DNA of 64,000 nt from Aquabacter sediminis (GCF_028863665.1 NZ_JARBFX010000004.1:434001-498000); one strand, 5' to 3'; shown: positions 28,730 to 37,806, counted from the first letter of the stretch. The notes: generated from the letters alone by a model not told the origin. Numbers and translations are program-made.

Positions 28730-31030
28730 ATGGCGTGGAAAGGCAATGGAGACGGGGAACGGCGCGAGCCCATGCTGGACGCACGCCCCGACTCGCGCTT
28801 CGACATCCGCCTCGACGCCAATGACCGCGCCGCCGGCGCACCGCCGAGACTCGACCGGAATTCCGAGCGCAAGCCAGACCGAAAGGGCGAGCGCACCGCC
28901 GTCAACCGGGCCGAGCCGCGCCTGTCCGCCCCTCGCGACGCGGCACCGGAGGACCACGTCTCTTCGCCTGACGGGTACGACATGAGCGCCCGGCGCGAGC
29001 CGGCACGCGGCGGAAGCGGCAAGTCCACGAAAGGCGCCAGCAAGGCCACGCGGACGCAGAAGGCGCCGCGTCGCCGCAAGCGCGGGTCCTTCCTGTGGTT
29101 CTTCATCAAGTGGAGCTTCGTGCTCGGGGTGTGGGCGGTTCTGGTGGTCGGCGGCGTCGTCGCCTACGAGGCTTCCAAGCTGCCGCCCATGCAGACCCTC
29201 ATGGTGCCCAAGCGCCCGCCCACCGTCATGATCCAGGCGGCGGACGGCAAGCCCTTGGCCACACGCGGCGACATGGGCGGAGCGGCGGTGCCCCTGAAGG
29301 AGGTGCCGGCCTATCTGCCCAAGGCCTTCATCGCCATCGAGGACCGGCGCTTCTACGAGCATATGGGCCTCGACCCCCAGGGCCTCGCCCGCGCCATGGC
29401 GGCCAACCTCGTCTCCCGGCGGGTGCGGCAAGGCGGCTCGACGCTGACCCAGCAATTGGCCAAGAACCTGTTTTTGACCCAGGAGCGCACCTATTCGCGC
29501 AAGATCCAGGAACTGGTGCTGGCGCTCTGGCTGGAGCAGAAATTCACCAAGAACGAGATCCTCGACCTCTATATCAACCGCGTCTATTTCGGCGCTGGCG
29601 CCTATGGCGTGGAAGCCGCCGCCCAGCGCTATTTCGGCAAGTCCGCACGCAACGTGACCTTGGCCGAGGCGGCCATGCTGGCGGGCATCGTGAATGCGCC
29701 CTCGCGCCTTGCGCCCACCCGCAACCTGAAGGCCGCGCAGGATCGCGCCGCCTTGGTGCTCGCCGCCATGCGCGAGCAGGGTCTCATCACGCCGGACATG
29801 GCGGCCGCCGCTTTGTCGCGCCCCGCCGTCCTCGTGCGCCCGGCAGCCCCCGATTCCTCCGGCTATGTGGCCGACTGGGTCATGGACCAGCTGGATTCCT
29901 ATGTGGGCGAACTGTCCGGCGACGTGGTCGTGCGCACCACCATCGACGCCGCACTTCAGGGGGCCGCCCAGTCCGCGCTCACCGATACGCTGGCCAAATC
30001 CGGCGGCAAGTATGGGGTGGGGCAGGGGGCGCTCGTCTCCCTCGACACGGACGGGGCGGTCAAGGCGCTGGTGGGCGGCAAATCCTATGAGGAGAGCCAG
30101 TATAACCGCGCCGTGGTGGCCCGCCGTCAGCCCGGCTCCTCCTTCAAGCCCTTCATCTATCTGACCGCGCTGGAGCATGGCCTGACCCCCGACACGGTGC
30201 GCGAGGACGCACCCATCCAGCTGAAGGGCTGGCGGCCGGAAAACTCCACCCACGATTATCGCGGGCCGGTCACCTTGCAGCAGGCGCTCGCTCTGTCGCT
30301 CAACACCGTGTCGGTGCGCCTGGTGCTGGAAGTGGGCCCCAAGGCGGTGGTGGCCACCGCCAAGCGGCTCGGCATCACCTCCAACCTCGATCCCAACCCT
30401 TCCATCGCGCTGGGCACGTCGGAAGTCTCGGTGCTGGAGATGGCGGCGGCCTATACGCCCTTCGCCAATGGCGGCATCGGCGTCATTCCCTATGTGATCG
30501 ACAATGTGAAGGCGGCCAACGGCAAGGTGCTCTATGCCCGCGCGGGCCAGGGGCCGGGACGGGTGATCGCGCCCGAATATGTCGGCGAGATGAACCGCAT
30601 GATGCAGGACGTGCTGATCGCCGGCACCGGCCGACGGGCCGAACTGCCCGGCTGGCAGGCGGGCGGCAAGACCGGCACCTCGCAGGATTATCGCGACGCC
30701 TGGTTCGTGGGCTACACCGCCCGCTACGTCACCGCCGTGTGGTTGGGCAATGACGATTCCTCGCCCACCAAGAAGGCCTCCGGCGCCAATCTGCCCGCCG
30801 AGATCTGGAGCCGCTACATGAAGGTGGCGCACCAGGGCATCCCGGTGGCCGAGCTGCCGGGCGGGGGCCGCGCGCCCGGCTTCGGCTTCCCCTTCCCGCA
30901 GGGTGGCCAGCCCGACGATTTGCCGCCCGCCGTGGTCGGCTCCATCCCCCAGCAGGCGCCCCCGCAGCAGCAGGAGCCCATGACGCTGGACCGCTGGTTC
31001 GTGGACACGTTCCTGGGCGGGCGGCGATAG
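28730..31030 (+). CDS. Class A penicillin-binding protein (PBP1a type)
   Basis: Bifunctional peptidoglycan synthase of about 766 residues, anchored in the inner membrane. A very polar, Arg/Lys-rich cytoplasmic tail of about 118 residues precedes one membrane helix (about 119-146). The glycosyltransferase 51 domain carries IAIEDRRFYEH (catalytic Glu 204) and QGGSTLTQQLAKNL (235-247). The transpeptidase domain has the SxxK motif SSFK (470-473), SLN (523-525) and KTGT (647-650). The tail is Pro/Gln-rich. The start is uncertain: ATG 28730 is used, with weak GGCGGA upstream; ATG 28772 is the alternative and changes only the tail. Expressed alone, divergent from glnD. Confidence 0.94.
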   Translation: MAWKGNGDGERREPMLDARPDSRFDIRLDANDRAAGAPPRLDRNSERKPDRKGERTAVNRAEPRLSAPRDAAPEDHVSSPDGYDMSARREPARGGSGKSTKGASKATRTQKAPRRRKRGSFLWFFIKWSFVLGVWAVLVVGGVVAYEASKLPPMQTLMVPKRPPTVMIQAADGKPLATRGDMGGAAVPLKEVPAYLPKAFIAIEDRRFYEHMGLDPQGLARAMAANLVSRRVRQGGSTLTQQLAKNLFLTQERTYSRKIQELVLALWLEQKFTKNEILDLYINRVYFGAGAYGVEAAAQRYFGKSARNVTLAEAAMLAGIVNAPSRLAPTRNLKAAQDRAALVLAAMREQGLITPDMAAAALSRPAVLVRPAAPDSSGYVADWVMDQLDSYVGELSGDVVVRTTIDAALQGAAQSALTDTLAKSGGKYGVGQGALVSLDTDGAVKALVGGKSYEESQYNRAVVARRQPGSSFKPFIYLTALEHGLTPDTVREDAPIQLKGWRPENSTHDYRGPVTLQQALALSLNTVSVRLVLEVGPKAVVATAKRLGITSNLDPNPSIALGTSEVSVLEMAAAYTPFANGGIGVIPYVIDNVKAANGKVLYARAGQGPGRVIAPEYVGEMNRMMQDVLIAGTGRRAELPGWQAGGKTGTSQDYRDAWFVGYTARYVTAVWLGNDDSSPTKKASGANLPAEIWSRYMKVAHQGIPVAELPGGGRAPGFGFPFPQGGQPDDLPPAVVGSIPQQAPPQQQEPMTLDRWFVDTFLGGRR

Positions 31031-31031
31031 A

Positions 31032-31129
31032 GCATTTCCGAGCGAAGTGGGATCCGGTTCGCGTGAAGGAAATGCGTCAAACCAACGAGTTAGAGCGCTT
31101 CAGCGTTTCCGCGAAACTCTGAAGCGCTC
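31032..31129. repeat. Intergenic element made of two inverted repeats, likely bidirectional terminator
   Basis: GCATTTCC (31032-31039) is complementary to GGAAATGC (31068-31075), and GAGCGCTTCAG (31093-31103) is exactly complementary to CTGAAGCGCTC (31119-31129). The element fills the gap between convergent PBP and amidohydrolase genes. Its wording resembles dispersed intergenic repeats I associate with Hyphomicrobiales genomes (from memory). A genome-wide copy count would settle this. Confidence 0.7.
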
Positions 31130-31136
31130 CAGGCTC

Positions 31137-32369
31137 CTATTCCGGCTGGTGGAGCGTCGGGGCCGGGCGGGTCACCGTGCGGCGGCCGGCCTTCATGGCG
31201 AAGAGCGGCTGCGCCAGTTCCGCCACCGCCTGGGCGCGGCTCTCGCAGGCGAGCGCCACCAGGTTCGCCGGATGGCCCACTTCGATGCCGTAATCGGCCA
31301 CGTTCATCAGCTTGGCGGATGACGCGCTCACCATGTCCAGGCAATCGGCCATGCCGGCGGGCGTGCCCACCTGGGCGACATTGGCATAGAGGTTGGCGAT
31401 GCGCACCGTGGAGCAATCGCCGAAGGGGGTGAAGGGGTTCAGCACATTGTTGGTGGAGAGGGAGCAGGTGACCCCGATCTCCTTCAGCTTGTGCGCCAGC
31501 GCCACCCCGCGCGGGACATTGTGATCGTACTCCCGGCCGATCAGGAACAGGTCGGTGGAGGGCAGGGCTGTCAGTGCAACCCCGGCTTCCGCCAGGCGCT
31601 TGCCCAGCTCCATGAGGCGCGGTTCCGGCACGGCGGAGAGCTTGGTTACATGGCCGATGGCCACCCGCCCGCTCCAGCCCGTTTCTTCCGCCAGCCGGCA
31701 CACTTCCAAGAGATCCAGGTGCGAGGGGTCGAGGCCGAAATCCAGGTGGAAGTCGATGTCCACGTTGAAGCGCTGGGCGAGCGCGAAGATGCGGGCGATC
31801 TGGCCGTGGCTGTCCTTGTCCATGTAGGGCGCGCCGCCCACCACGTCCGCGCCGGCCTCCAGCGCCGCCACCATCACGTCCTCGCAGCCGGGGTCATCCA
31901 GGAGGCCTTCCTGCGGGAAGACGCACAGCTTCAGGTCGATGGCCCAGGCATAGGCCTGCTTCAGCTTCAACAGGGCCTTCACTGAGGTGAGCCCGATGCG
32001 CGGGTCCACCTCCACATGGGTACGCATGCGCTGGGTGCCCTGGAGGATGGCCTTTTCCAGCGTGCGGGAGGCGCGCTCATAGACGTCCTCCTCGGTAAAG
32101 CCCTTCTTGGCGGCGGCCACTGCCGCGATGGCCTCGTCCAGCGTGCCCTTCTGGCACTGGCAGCGGCCGAGCAGGCAGGATTTGTCGAGATGAATGTGGG
32201 TCTCGCAGAAGCCCGGAACCACCAGGCGGCCGCCCAGATCCTCCTGCGGCCCATCTGCCTCCAGCTTCACCTCAATGGCGGCGAACCGGCCATCCTTGAT
32301 GCCGATGTCGAAAAGCGTGTCCTCCCGGCCGGCGATGCGGGCATTGCGGAAGATGTGATCGAGGCTCAT
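31137..32369 (-). CDS. Amidohydrolase, cytosine deaminase (CodA)/AtzC-like
   Basis: A 410-residue metal-dependent hydrolase. It opens with the composite-domain strand and the metal motif THIHLDKS (residues 56-63). Later come THVEVDP, DIDFHLDFGLDP, the GHVTKLS metal/proton-shuttle histidine, and CSLSTNNVLNPFTPFGD. In CodA the equivalent of the last motif holds the catalytic Asp within HDD; here it reads TNN. The substrate is therefore unknown, plausibly a cyclic amidine or amide taken up by the adjoining ABC importer. The start ATG at 32369 has GGAG 11 bases upstream. It is the last gene of the Liv-type transporter operon, separated by 55 bases. Confidence 0.88.
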   Translation of the reverse strand: MSLDHIFRNARIAGREDTLFDIGIKDGRFAAIEVKLEADGPQEDLGGRLVVPGFCETHIHLDKSCLLGRCQCQKGTLDEAIAAVAAAKKGFTEEDVYERASRTLEKAILQGTQRMRTHVEVDPRIGLTSVKALLKLKQAYAWAIDLKLCVFPQEGLLDDPGCEDVMVAALEAGADVVGGAPYMDKDSHGQIARIFALAQRFNVDIDFHLDFGLDPSHLDLLEVCRLAEETGWSGRVAIGHVTKLSAVPEPRLMELGKRLAEAGVALTALPSTDLFLIGREYDHNVPRGVALAHKLKEIGVTCSLSTNNVLNPFTPFGDCSTVRIANLYANVAQVGTPAGMADCLDMVSASSAKLMNVADYGIEVGHPANLVALACESRAQAVAELAQPLFAMKAGRRTVTRPAPTLHQPE

Positions 32370-32398
32370 GGGAAAGGGCTCCTTGAAATCGATTGGGC

Positions 32399-32432
32399 CG
32401 CCGGGACCTATTGGGCGGCGGGACCTATTGGG
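32399..32432. repeat. Two tandem 17-bp repeats between transporter and amidohydrolase genes
   Basis: CGCCGGGACCTATTGGG (32399-32415) is followed directly by a copy with one mismatch (32416-32432). The second copy overlaps the last codons of the transporter gene, so slippage here would alter its C-terminus. Confidence 0.75.
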
Positions 32433-34875
32433 CCGCCGGTTTGGCGCCGAGATAGGCGGCTTCGAGCGCCGCATCGCCGGTCAGCTCCGCCGCGCTGCCG
32501 GCCTTCACCACCCGCCCGCTTTCCAGCACATAGGCCCGGTCGGCGACGGTGAGGGCGAGGGCGGCCATCTGGTCCACCAGGAGGATGGTCACGCCCTCCT
32601 CGCGCAGCTCGGCGAGCACGTCGAACACCTCGTTGATGATGGCCGGGGCAAGTCCCAAGGACGGCTCGTCCAGCAGGAGGATATCGGGCTTCGCCATCAG
32701 GCCGCGGGCGAGCGCCAGCATCTGCTGCTCGCCGCCCGAGAGAAGGCCCGCCCGGCTGGCGATGCGCTCCTTCAGGCGCGGGAAGCGGGCGAGCTGGGCG
32801 GCAAGGTCGCGCTCCAGGGTGGCGGCATCGGGGGCATCCCGGCGGGACGTGGCGCCCAGCAGGATGTTGTCGCGCACGGTGAGTTCCGGGAACACCTGCC
32901 GGCCCTCCGGCACCAGTGCCAGCCCCATGCGGGCGATGCGGTGCGCGGATAGAGACGAGATGCGCACGTCTTTCAGCACGATGTCGCCGCCAACCGGCCG
33001 CAGCAGGCCGGTCAGCGCCTTCATGGCGGTGGACTTGCCCGCGCCATTGGCGCCGAGCAGCGCTACCAGCTCGCCCGGCCGCACCTCCACGTCGACGTCT
33101 TCCAGCACCGGGGCGGCGCCATAGCCGGCGGTGAGGCGGAGCGCGGTGAGCACGGCGTCGCGCGGCCCGTCCCAGGGCGCCGCGCGGCCGCGGGCGCGGG
33201 TCTGCGTGCCACCCAGATAGGCGGCGATCACCTGCGGGTTCTCGCGGATGGCGGCGGGCGATCCGGCGGCGATGGGGCGCCCCGCATCCAGCACCACCAC
33301 ATGGTCGGAAATGCCCATGACCATGGCCATGTCATGCTCCACCAGGATGACGGCGATGCCGGCGTCCGCGATGCGCCGCAGGAGCCCGCTCAGGGCATCC
33401 TTGTCCGCCCGCATGAGGCCGGCGGCGGGTTCGTCCAGCAGCAGCACGCGGGGGCGGGTGGCGAGCGCCCGGGCGATCTCCACCAGGCGCCGGTCCACAT
33501 GGGGCAGATCGTCGGCACGGGCGGCCAGCGCCCCGGCATAGCCCACGAAGGCGAGCAGGGCCTCGGCGGTGGCGGCATCGGCGCCGGCGATGCGGACATT
33601 CTCCAGCACCGAGAGCGTGCCGAACAGCTGGGTGGTCTGGTAGGTGCGGGCGATGCCGGCGCGGGCCACCTGATAGGCCGGCGCGCCGGCCAGGTCCTTG
33701 CCCTCACCGAGGCGGATGGAGCCGGCATCGGGCCGGTAGAAGCCGCCGATCATGTTGAGGACCGTGGTCTTGCCGGCCCCATTCGGGCCGATGACGGAGG
33801 TCACCGCTCCCGGCTGAGCCTCAAAGCTCACCCCCGCCGCCGCCTTCACCCCGCCGAAGGAAATGCCGAGCCCCTCCACACGCAGCGGGGCGGCATTCTC
33901 CGGCCTGAGCCAGGACATAGGCACGGGCAGGCCGTCGCGCGCCGCGCGCGGGTCGGGCCGGCGCAGGCGGGCGAGGAGGCCCACAATGCCCTCCGGCGCG
34001 ATCCACAGCACCGCCAGCAGCAGTGCGCCGAACAGCAGCAGGCGATATTCGGCGAGGCCAGAGAGCAGTTCCGGCAGCCCCGCCACCACCAGTGCGCCCA
34101 GCACCGGGCCGAGCACGGTTCCCGCCCCGCCCAGCACCACGGCGAACAGGAACAGGATGGATTGCGAGAAGGGAAAGGAGCCCGGGCTGATGAACATGAG
34201 GAGCGGCGCGAACACCGCGCCCGCCAGTCCCGCCAATGCCGCCGAAAGCGCAAAGGCCAGCGTCTTCAGGCTCACCGGATTGAGCCCCACGGATTGCGCC
34301 GCCACCTCGCTGTCGCGCACCGCCCGCATGGCGCGCCCGAGCCGGCTGCCCGCCAGCGCCCAGAAGCCGAGAAGGCATAGAGTGGCAAGGAAAAGTGCCA
34401 GCAGCGCCATTTCCCGCTCGGCAAACATGATCGGGCCCACCACCGGCGGCAGGATGCCCATGAGGCCGTTGGCGCCGCCGGTGACGTCCTTCCACTCGAT
34501 CAGCGCATGCTCGACGATGAAGGCAAACGCGATGGTGACCATGGCCAGATAGGGCCCGGACACCCGGAGCGCCGGCAGCGCCAGAAGCGCGCCCAGCGCG
34601 GCGGCCACCAGCACCGCCAGCGGCAGGGCGGCGAAGAAGTCCCAGCCCTTCAGGATCAAGATGCCTTCCACATAGGCGCCGATGGCATAGAAGCCCACAT
34701 GGCCGAGCGACACCTGCCCTGCGAGGCCGAGCAGGATGTTGAGGCCCACGCCCACGATGATGGTGAGCGCGATGAGAGCGATCACGAATTGCGTGTAGCT
34801 CTCCGCCATGAAGCAGAAGGTGGCGACGGCGACGGAGCCGAGGAGGATGGCGAGGGGCAGGAGGAAGCGTCCCAT
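32425..34875 (-). CDS. Branched-chain-type ABC transporter, LivM-LivG-LivF triple fusion
   Basis: One 816-residue polypeptide joins three subunits normally made separately. Residues 1-300 are the LivM permease (about nine hydrophobic segments; LNILLGLAGQVSLGHVGFYA-type motif split around residues 45-65). Residues 330-555 are a LivG-like ATPase with Walker A GPNGAGKT (363-370) and Walker B LLLDEPAAG (478-486), but the signature region reads LPHVDRR (457-463), not SGGQ/YGQQ. Residues 575-805 are a LivF-like ATPase with GANGAGKS (608-615), LSGGEQQM (712-719) and LLLDEPSLGL. It follows livH by 1 base. With LivH and the binding protein it forms a complete importer. Confidence 0.93.
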   Translation of the reverse strand: MGRFLLPLAILLGSVAVATFCFMAESYTQFVIALIALTIIVGVGLNILLGLAGQVSLGHVGFYAIGAYVEGILILKGWDFFAALPLAVLVAAALGALLALPALRVSGPYLAMVTIAFAFIVEHALIEWKDVTGGANGLMGILPPVVGPIMFAEREMALLALFLATLCLLGFWALAGSRLGRAMRAVRDSEVAAQSVGLNPVSLKTLAFALSAALAGLAGAVFAPLLMFISPGSFPFSQSILFLFAVVLGGAGTVLGPVLGALVVAGLPELLSGLAEYRLLLFGALLLAVLWIAPEGIVGLLARLRRPDPRAARDGLPVPMSWLRPENAAPLRVEGLGISFGGVKAAAGVSFEAQPGAVTSVIGPNGAGKTTVLNMIGGFYRPDAGSIRLGEGKDLAGAPAYQVARAGIARTYQTTQLFGTLSVLENVRIAGADAATAEALLAFVGYAGALAARADDLPHVDRRLVEIARALATRPRVLLLDEPAAGLMRADKDALSGLLRRIADAGIAVILVEHDMAMVMGISDHVVVLDAGRPIAAGSPAAIRENPQVIAAYLGGTQTRARGRAAPWDGPRDAVLTALRLTAGYGAAPVLEDVDVEVRPGELVALLGANGAGKSTAMKALTGLLRPVGGDIVLKDVRISSLSAHRIARMGLALVPEGRQVFPELTVRDNILLGATSRRDAPDAATLERDLAAQLARFPRLKERIASRAGLLSGGEQQMLALARGLMAKPDILLLDEPSLGLAPAIINEVFDVLAELREEGVTILLVDQMAALALTVADRAYVLESGRVVKAGSAAELTGDAALEAAYLGAKPAAQ

Positions 34876-34876
34876 C

Positions 34877-35749
34877 TCACACCTTCTTCACGGCGGCCCG
34901 GCCGAACAGGCCGTTGGGCAGGAAGGCGAGGGCGGCGATGACCGCCGAGAAGACGAGGATCTGAGTGTAAGAAGAGCCCAGATAGGCGGTGATGAGCGCT
35001 TCCGCGAGGCCATAGAGGAACCCCGCCACCATGATGCCCGTGGCCGAACCGATGCCCCCCAGGATCGCCACCGCGAACGCCTTGATGCCGAACATCAGCC
35101 CCATGTCGGAGGCCACCGACAGCAGGGGCGCGATCAGCATGCCCGCCACCGCCGCCAGCACCGCCGAGGCGGCAAAGGAGAGCGCGATGGCCCGCTTCAC
35201 GTCGATGCCCATGAGGCGGGCGGCGGACGGGTTCTGCACCACCGCCAGGAGGCGCTTGCCGGCCTTGGTGTGGCGCAACAGCACATGGAGGCCGGCGGCG
35301 ATGGCGATGCCCACGACGGGGATAGTGAGCTGGAGCGGATAGACGCCAGCGCCAAACAGGCTCACCGGCTTGGTGGCCAGCAGAGAGGGCAGGGAGCGGG
35401 GCTCCTTGCCGAAGGTGAACATCACCGCATTGTCGAGGATGATGCCGCCCGCCACCGTCGCCATTAGCCAGGCATTGGAACCGCGCGCCGCGAACGGGCG
35501 GACGAGAAAGCGCTCCACCACCAGGCCGAACAGCGCCGCCAAGGCCAGCGCGCCGATGATTGCCACCGCCAGGGGCGCGCCGAGCGTCACCCACAGGGTG
35601 TAGCAGAGCACGGCTCCCAGCATCACCGAGGAACCCTGCGAGAAATTGACGGTGTTCGAGACCGCGTAGGTGACGTGATAGCCGAGCGCGATCAGCCCAT
35701 ACATGGCCCCAAGCGAGAGGCCGGAGACCAAAGCGGAGACGATCAGCAT
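34877..35749 (-). CDS. livH: Branched-chain-type ABC transporter permease (LivH family)
   Basis: A 290-residue inner-membrane permease, partner of the LivM portion of the downstream fusion. It begins MLIVSALVSGLSLGAMYGLIALGY, with the family-typical TVNFSQGSSVMLGAVL at about residues 33-48, a RPFAARGSNAWLMATV loop, and the conserved AFAVAILGGIGSATGIMVAG (about 225-244) before the final helices. The name livH reflects family membership only; the substrate need not be a branched-chain amino acid. It is separated from the upstream binding protein gene by about 630 bases of repeats, unusual for a single transporter operon. Confidence 0.93.
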   Translation of the reverse strand: MLIVSALVSGLSLGAMYGLIALGYHVTYAVSNTVNFSQGSSVMLGAVLCYTLWVTLGAPLAVAIIGALALAALFGLVVERFLVRPFAARGSNAWLMATVAGGIILDNAVMFTFGKEPRSLPSLLATKPVSLFGAGVYPLQLTIPVVGIAIAAGLHVLLRHTKAGKRLLAVVQNPSAARLMGIDVKRAIALSFAASAVLAAVAGMLIAPLLSVASDMGLMFGIKAFAVAILGGIGSATGIMVAGFLYGLAEALITAYLGSSYTQILVFSAVIAALAFLPNGLFGRAAVKKV

Positions 35750-35842
35750 TCGGGGTTCCTCGTTCTTCTTGGTGGCGGGCGATCGGCGCCCTTGGGCAGG
35801 CTTGCTTCAGGCAAACCCTGGCCTCTTGGTGGGCCCGCTTCG

Positions 35843-36371
35843 ATTTCACCCTCTCCCGCGTGCGGGGGAGGGCAGGGAGGGGGAGCGCGCGCATTGTCGG
35901 CGCACCGTGCCTCCGTGTGGTCCGGCCCCCTCCCCATCCCTCCCCCGCACGCGGGAGAGGGGGCAGGGCGCGCCGGCGTTGACGTTTGTCCAGGTGCCCT
36001 TGCAGGGGATGCGCCCCAACAGCCCCGTGCACGTTCTCCAATTTCACCCTCTCCCGCTTGCGGGGGAGGGCAGGGAGGGGGAGCGCGCGCATTGTCGGCG
36101 CACCGTGCCTCCGTCTGGTCCCGCCCCCTCCCCATCCCTCCCCCGCACGCGGGAGAGGGGGCAGGGCGCGCCAGCGTTGACGTTTGTCCAGGTGCCCGGG
36201 CCTTGCAGGGGATGCGCCCCAACAGCCCCGCGCACGTTCTCCACTTTCACCCTCTCCCGCGTGCGGGGGAGGGCAGGGAGGGGGAGCGCGCGCAGTGTCG
36301 GCGCACCATGCCTCCGTCTGGTCCGGCCCCCTCCCCATCCCTCCCCCGCACGCGGGAGAGGGGGCAGGGCG
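35843..36371. repeat. Three tandem copies of a 200-bp intergenic element with internal inverted repeat
   Basis: Copies begin at 35843, 36042 and 36245 (periods 199 and 203); the third is cut short near 36371. Each holds an outward-facing pair: CTCTCCCGCGTGCGGGGG near its start and the reverse complement about 95 bases later, separated by a G/C-rich loop, so each can fold into a long hairpin. Copy 2 has one change in the left arm (GCTTGCG). Such palindromes are frequent repeats in alphaproteobacteria (recollection). The array fills almost the whole gap between livH and its binding-protein gene. Confidence 0.88.
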
Positions 36372-36382
36372 CCCGCGCCGCC

Positions 36383-37576
36383 TCAGTTCACGGGCACGAT
36401 CTCGGCGCCCTTGAAGTGGGTGAACATGTAGTCGTCCTTGGAGAGCGCATCCTGGTTCTCCGGCGAGAAGGGCTTCGCATAGGTCTTGATGAGACCCTCA
36501 TAGGTGCCGATCTCGTAGAAGGCCTTGCGCAGCGCCGGGCCGTCGGTGGTGCCGGCCTTGGCGATGGCGAGCGCCAGCAGGTGCATGGCGTCATAGGCAT
36601 TGGCGATGCCCACCGCCGGGGTCACGTCGGCGAGCGTGGTGATCTGCGGATACTTGGTCTTCAGCGCCGCCAGCACCACTTCGCCCTTCTTGGAGAGATT
36701 GCCCGAGAAGGAATAGGTCTGGACCATGCGCACCTTTTCCGCGCTCGGGCCGCCCAGCTCCGTGAAGCGCCCGCCCGCCGGGCCCCAATGGGAGACCACC
36801 GGCACGTCCCAGCCCATGCGATCGAGCGACTTGACCACCTGCGCGGCCGGCTGGACGTTGGCGACCAGGAAGATGGTGTCGGCGCCCGCCTCCTTCAGGC
36901 GGGTGAGCTGGGGCACCATGTCCACGTCGTTATTGTCGAACTTCTCGGCGCCGGCGACGGTGAGGTTGGCGGCGGCGGCCGCGGCTTTCAGGCCCTTCTC
37001 ATTGCCCTCGCCCCAGGGATTGTTGATGAGCATGAGGCCGGGCTTCTTGGTCTTGTAGGTCTTCATGCCGTAATCGATCATGGCCTGGTCGACCAATTCG
37101 TCCACGGCCGAGACGCGGAACACGTAATTCTCCGCCGCCCCGTTGCGGGTGATGGCGGTGCCGGCCGCCCACACGCCGATGAAGGGCACCTTGGCCTGGT
37201 TGGCGAAGGGCACGATGGCCAGCGACACCGGCGTGTCGATGCCGCCGAAGAAGGCGGCGACCTTTTCCTTCTGTACCAGCTCGCGGGCGGCCACCACGCC
37301 CTTGGCGGGGTTGCTCTCATCGTCGCGGCGGATCAGCTCGATCTTCTTGCCGAGCACGCCGCCGGCGCCGTTGATCTCGTCAATGGCCACTTCCAGGCCG
37401 CGCGTGATGGCTTCGCCGGACTTGGCGGACTGGCCCGAGAGGGCGGCGACGAGGCCCACCTTGATGGTGTCATCGGCGCGGGCCGCACCGCCCATCACCA
37501 GAGCGGCGCCGAGGCCGAGCATGGCGGCGCGGCGGGTGAAGGCGGGAAACTTTCGATGCTGCGAGGACCTGCTCAT
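36383..37576 (-). CDS. ABC transporter substrate-binding protein (Peripla_BP_6, Liv/urea-amide type)
   Basis: A 397-residue periplasmic receptor for the adjoining Liv-type importer. The ATG at 37576 has AGGAG nine bases upstream. The leader RKFPAFTRRAAMLGLGAALVMGGAARA-type region (twin Arg at about residues 15-16, cleavage after ARA near 34) fits a Sec or Tat signal. The mature start DDTIKVGLVAALSGQSAKSG and the segments AIDEINGAGGVLGKK and FGGIDTPVSLAIVPFANQ are hallmarks of the receptor family. Ligand is unknown; the amidohydrolase at the end of the operon suggests an amide, urea-like or nucleobase-like compound. It is divergent from the GntR gene and has an operator-like palindrome upstream. 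Confidence 0.93.
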   Translation of the reverse strand: MSRSSQHRKFPAFTRRAAMLGLGAALVMGGAARADDTIKVGLVAALSGQSAKSGEAITRGLEVAIDEINGAGGVLGKKIELIRRDDESNPAKGVVAARELVQKEKVAAFFGGIDTPVSLAIVPFANQAKVPFIGVWAAGTAITRNGAAENYVFRVSAVDELVDQAMIDYGMKTYKTKKPGLMLINNPWGEGNEKGLKAAAAAANLTVAGAEKFDNNDVDMVPQLTRLKEAGADTIFLVANVQPAAQVVKSLDRMGWDVPVVSHWGPAGGRFTELGGPSAEKVRMVQTYSFSGNLSKKGEVVLAALKTKYPQITTLADVTPAVGIANAYDAMHLLALAIAKAGTTDGPALRKAFYEIGTYEGLIKTYAKPFSPENQDALSKDDYMFTHFKGAEIVPVN

Positions 37577-37741
37577 GGGGATCACTCCTCTCCCGGACGT
37601 CACGTCCCCTTCCGCAAGCATCGTGCCAGGGGGCGCCAGCACTGGACTCGCCGCTCTTGTGCCGGAGGGAGGGGCAGGCGGGTTCGACCTGGAGCATCCA
37701 ATCGCCCAATCATTGGGCATTTTGTGCACGAAGGATAGTCA

Positions 37742-37757
37742 AAATCGTATACGATTT
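37742..37757. promoter_or_regulatory. Operator 1 for the divergent GntR regulator
   Basis: AAATCGTATACGATTT is a perfect 16-bp palindrome about 165 bases upstream of the binding-protein gene. Its core fits the TnGTnnnACnA pattern of the FadR/FCD branch of GntR regulators (family knowledge). A second, nearly identical palindrome at 37948 flanks the regulator gene. Confidence 0.82.
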
Positions 37758-37806
37758 ATGGGCGGCGTGATCTCTTTCGCCCGTATCATGGGGTGATTTC
37801 CTCTGC

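Noticed and set aside
28706-30832. A 708-codon open frame on the minus strand opposite the PBP gene
   Set aside because: It is a shadow of the PBP gene, which has all class A PBP motifs on the plus strand.
35843-36371. Possible CRISPR array or small secreted protein repeats
   Set aside because: Units are about 200 bp, contain long inverted arms and no unique spacers; no cas gene is near. Apparent reading frames through it shift between copies.
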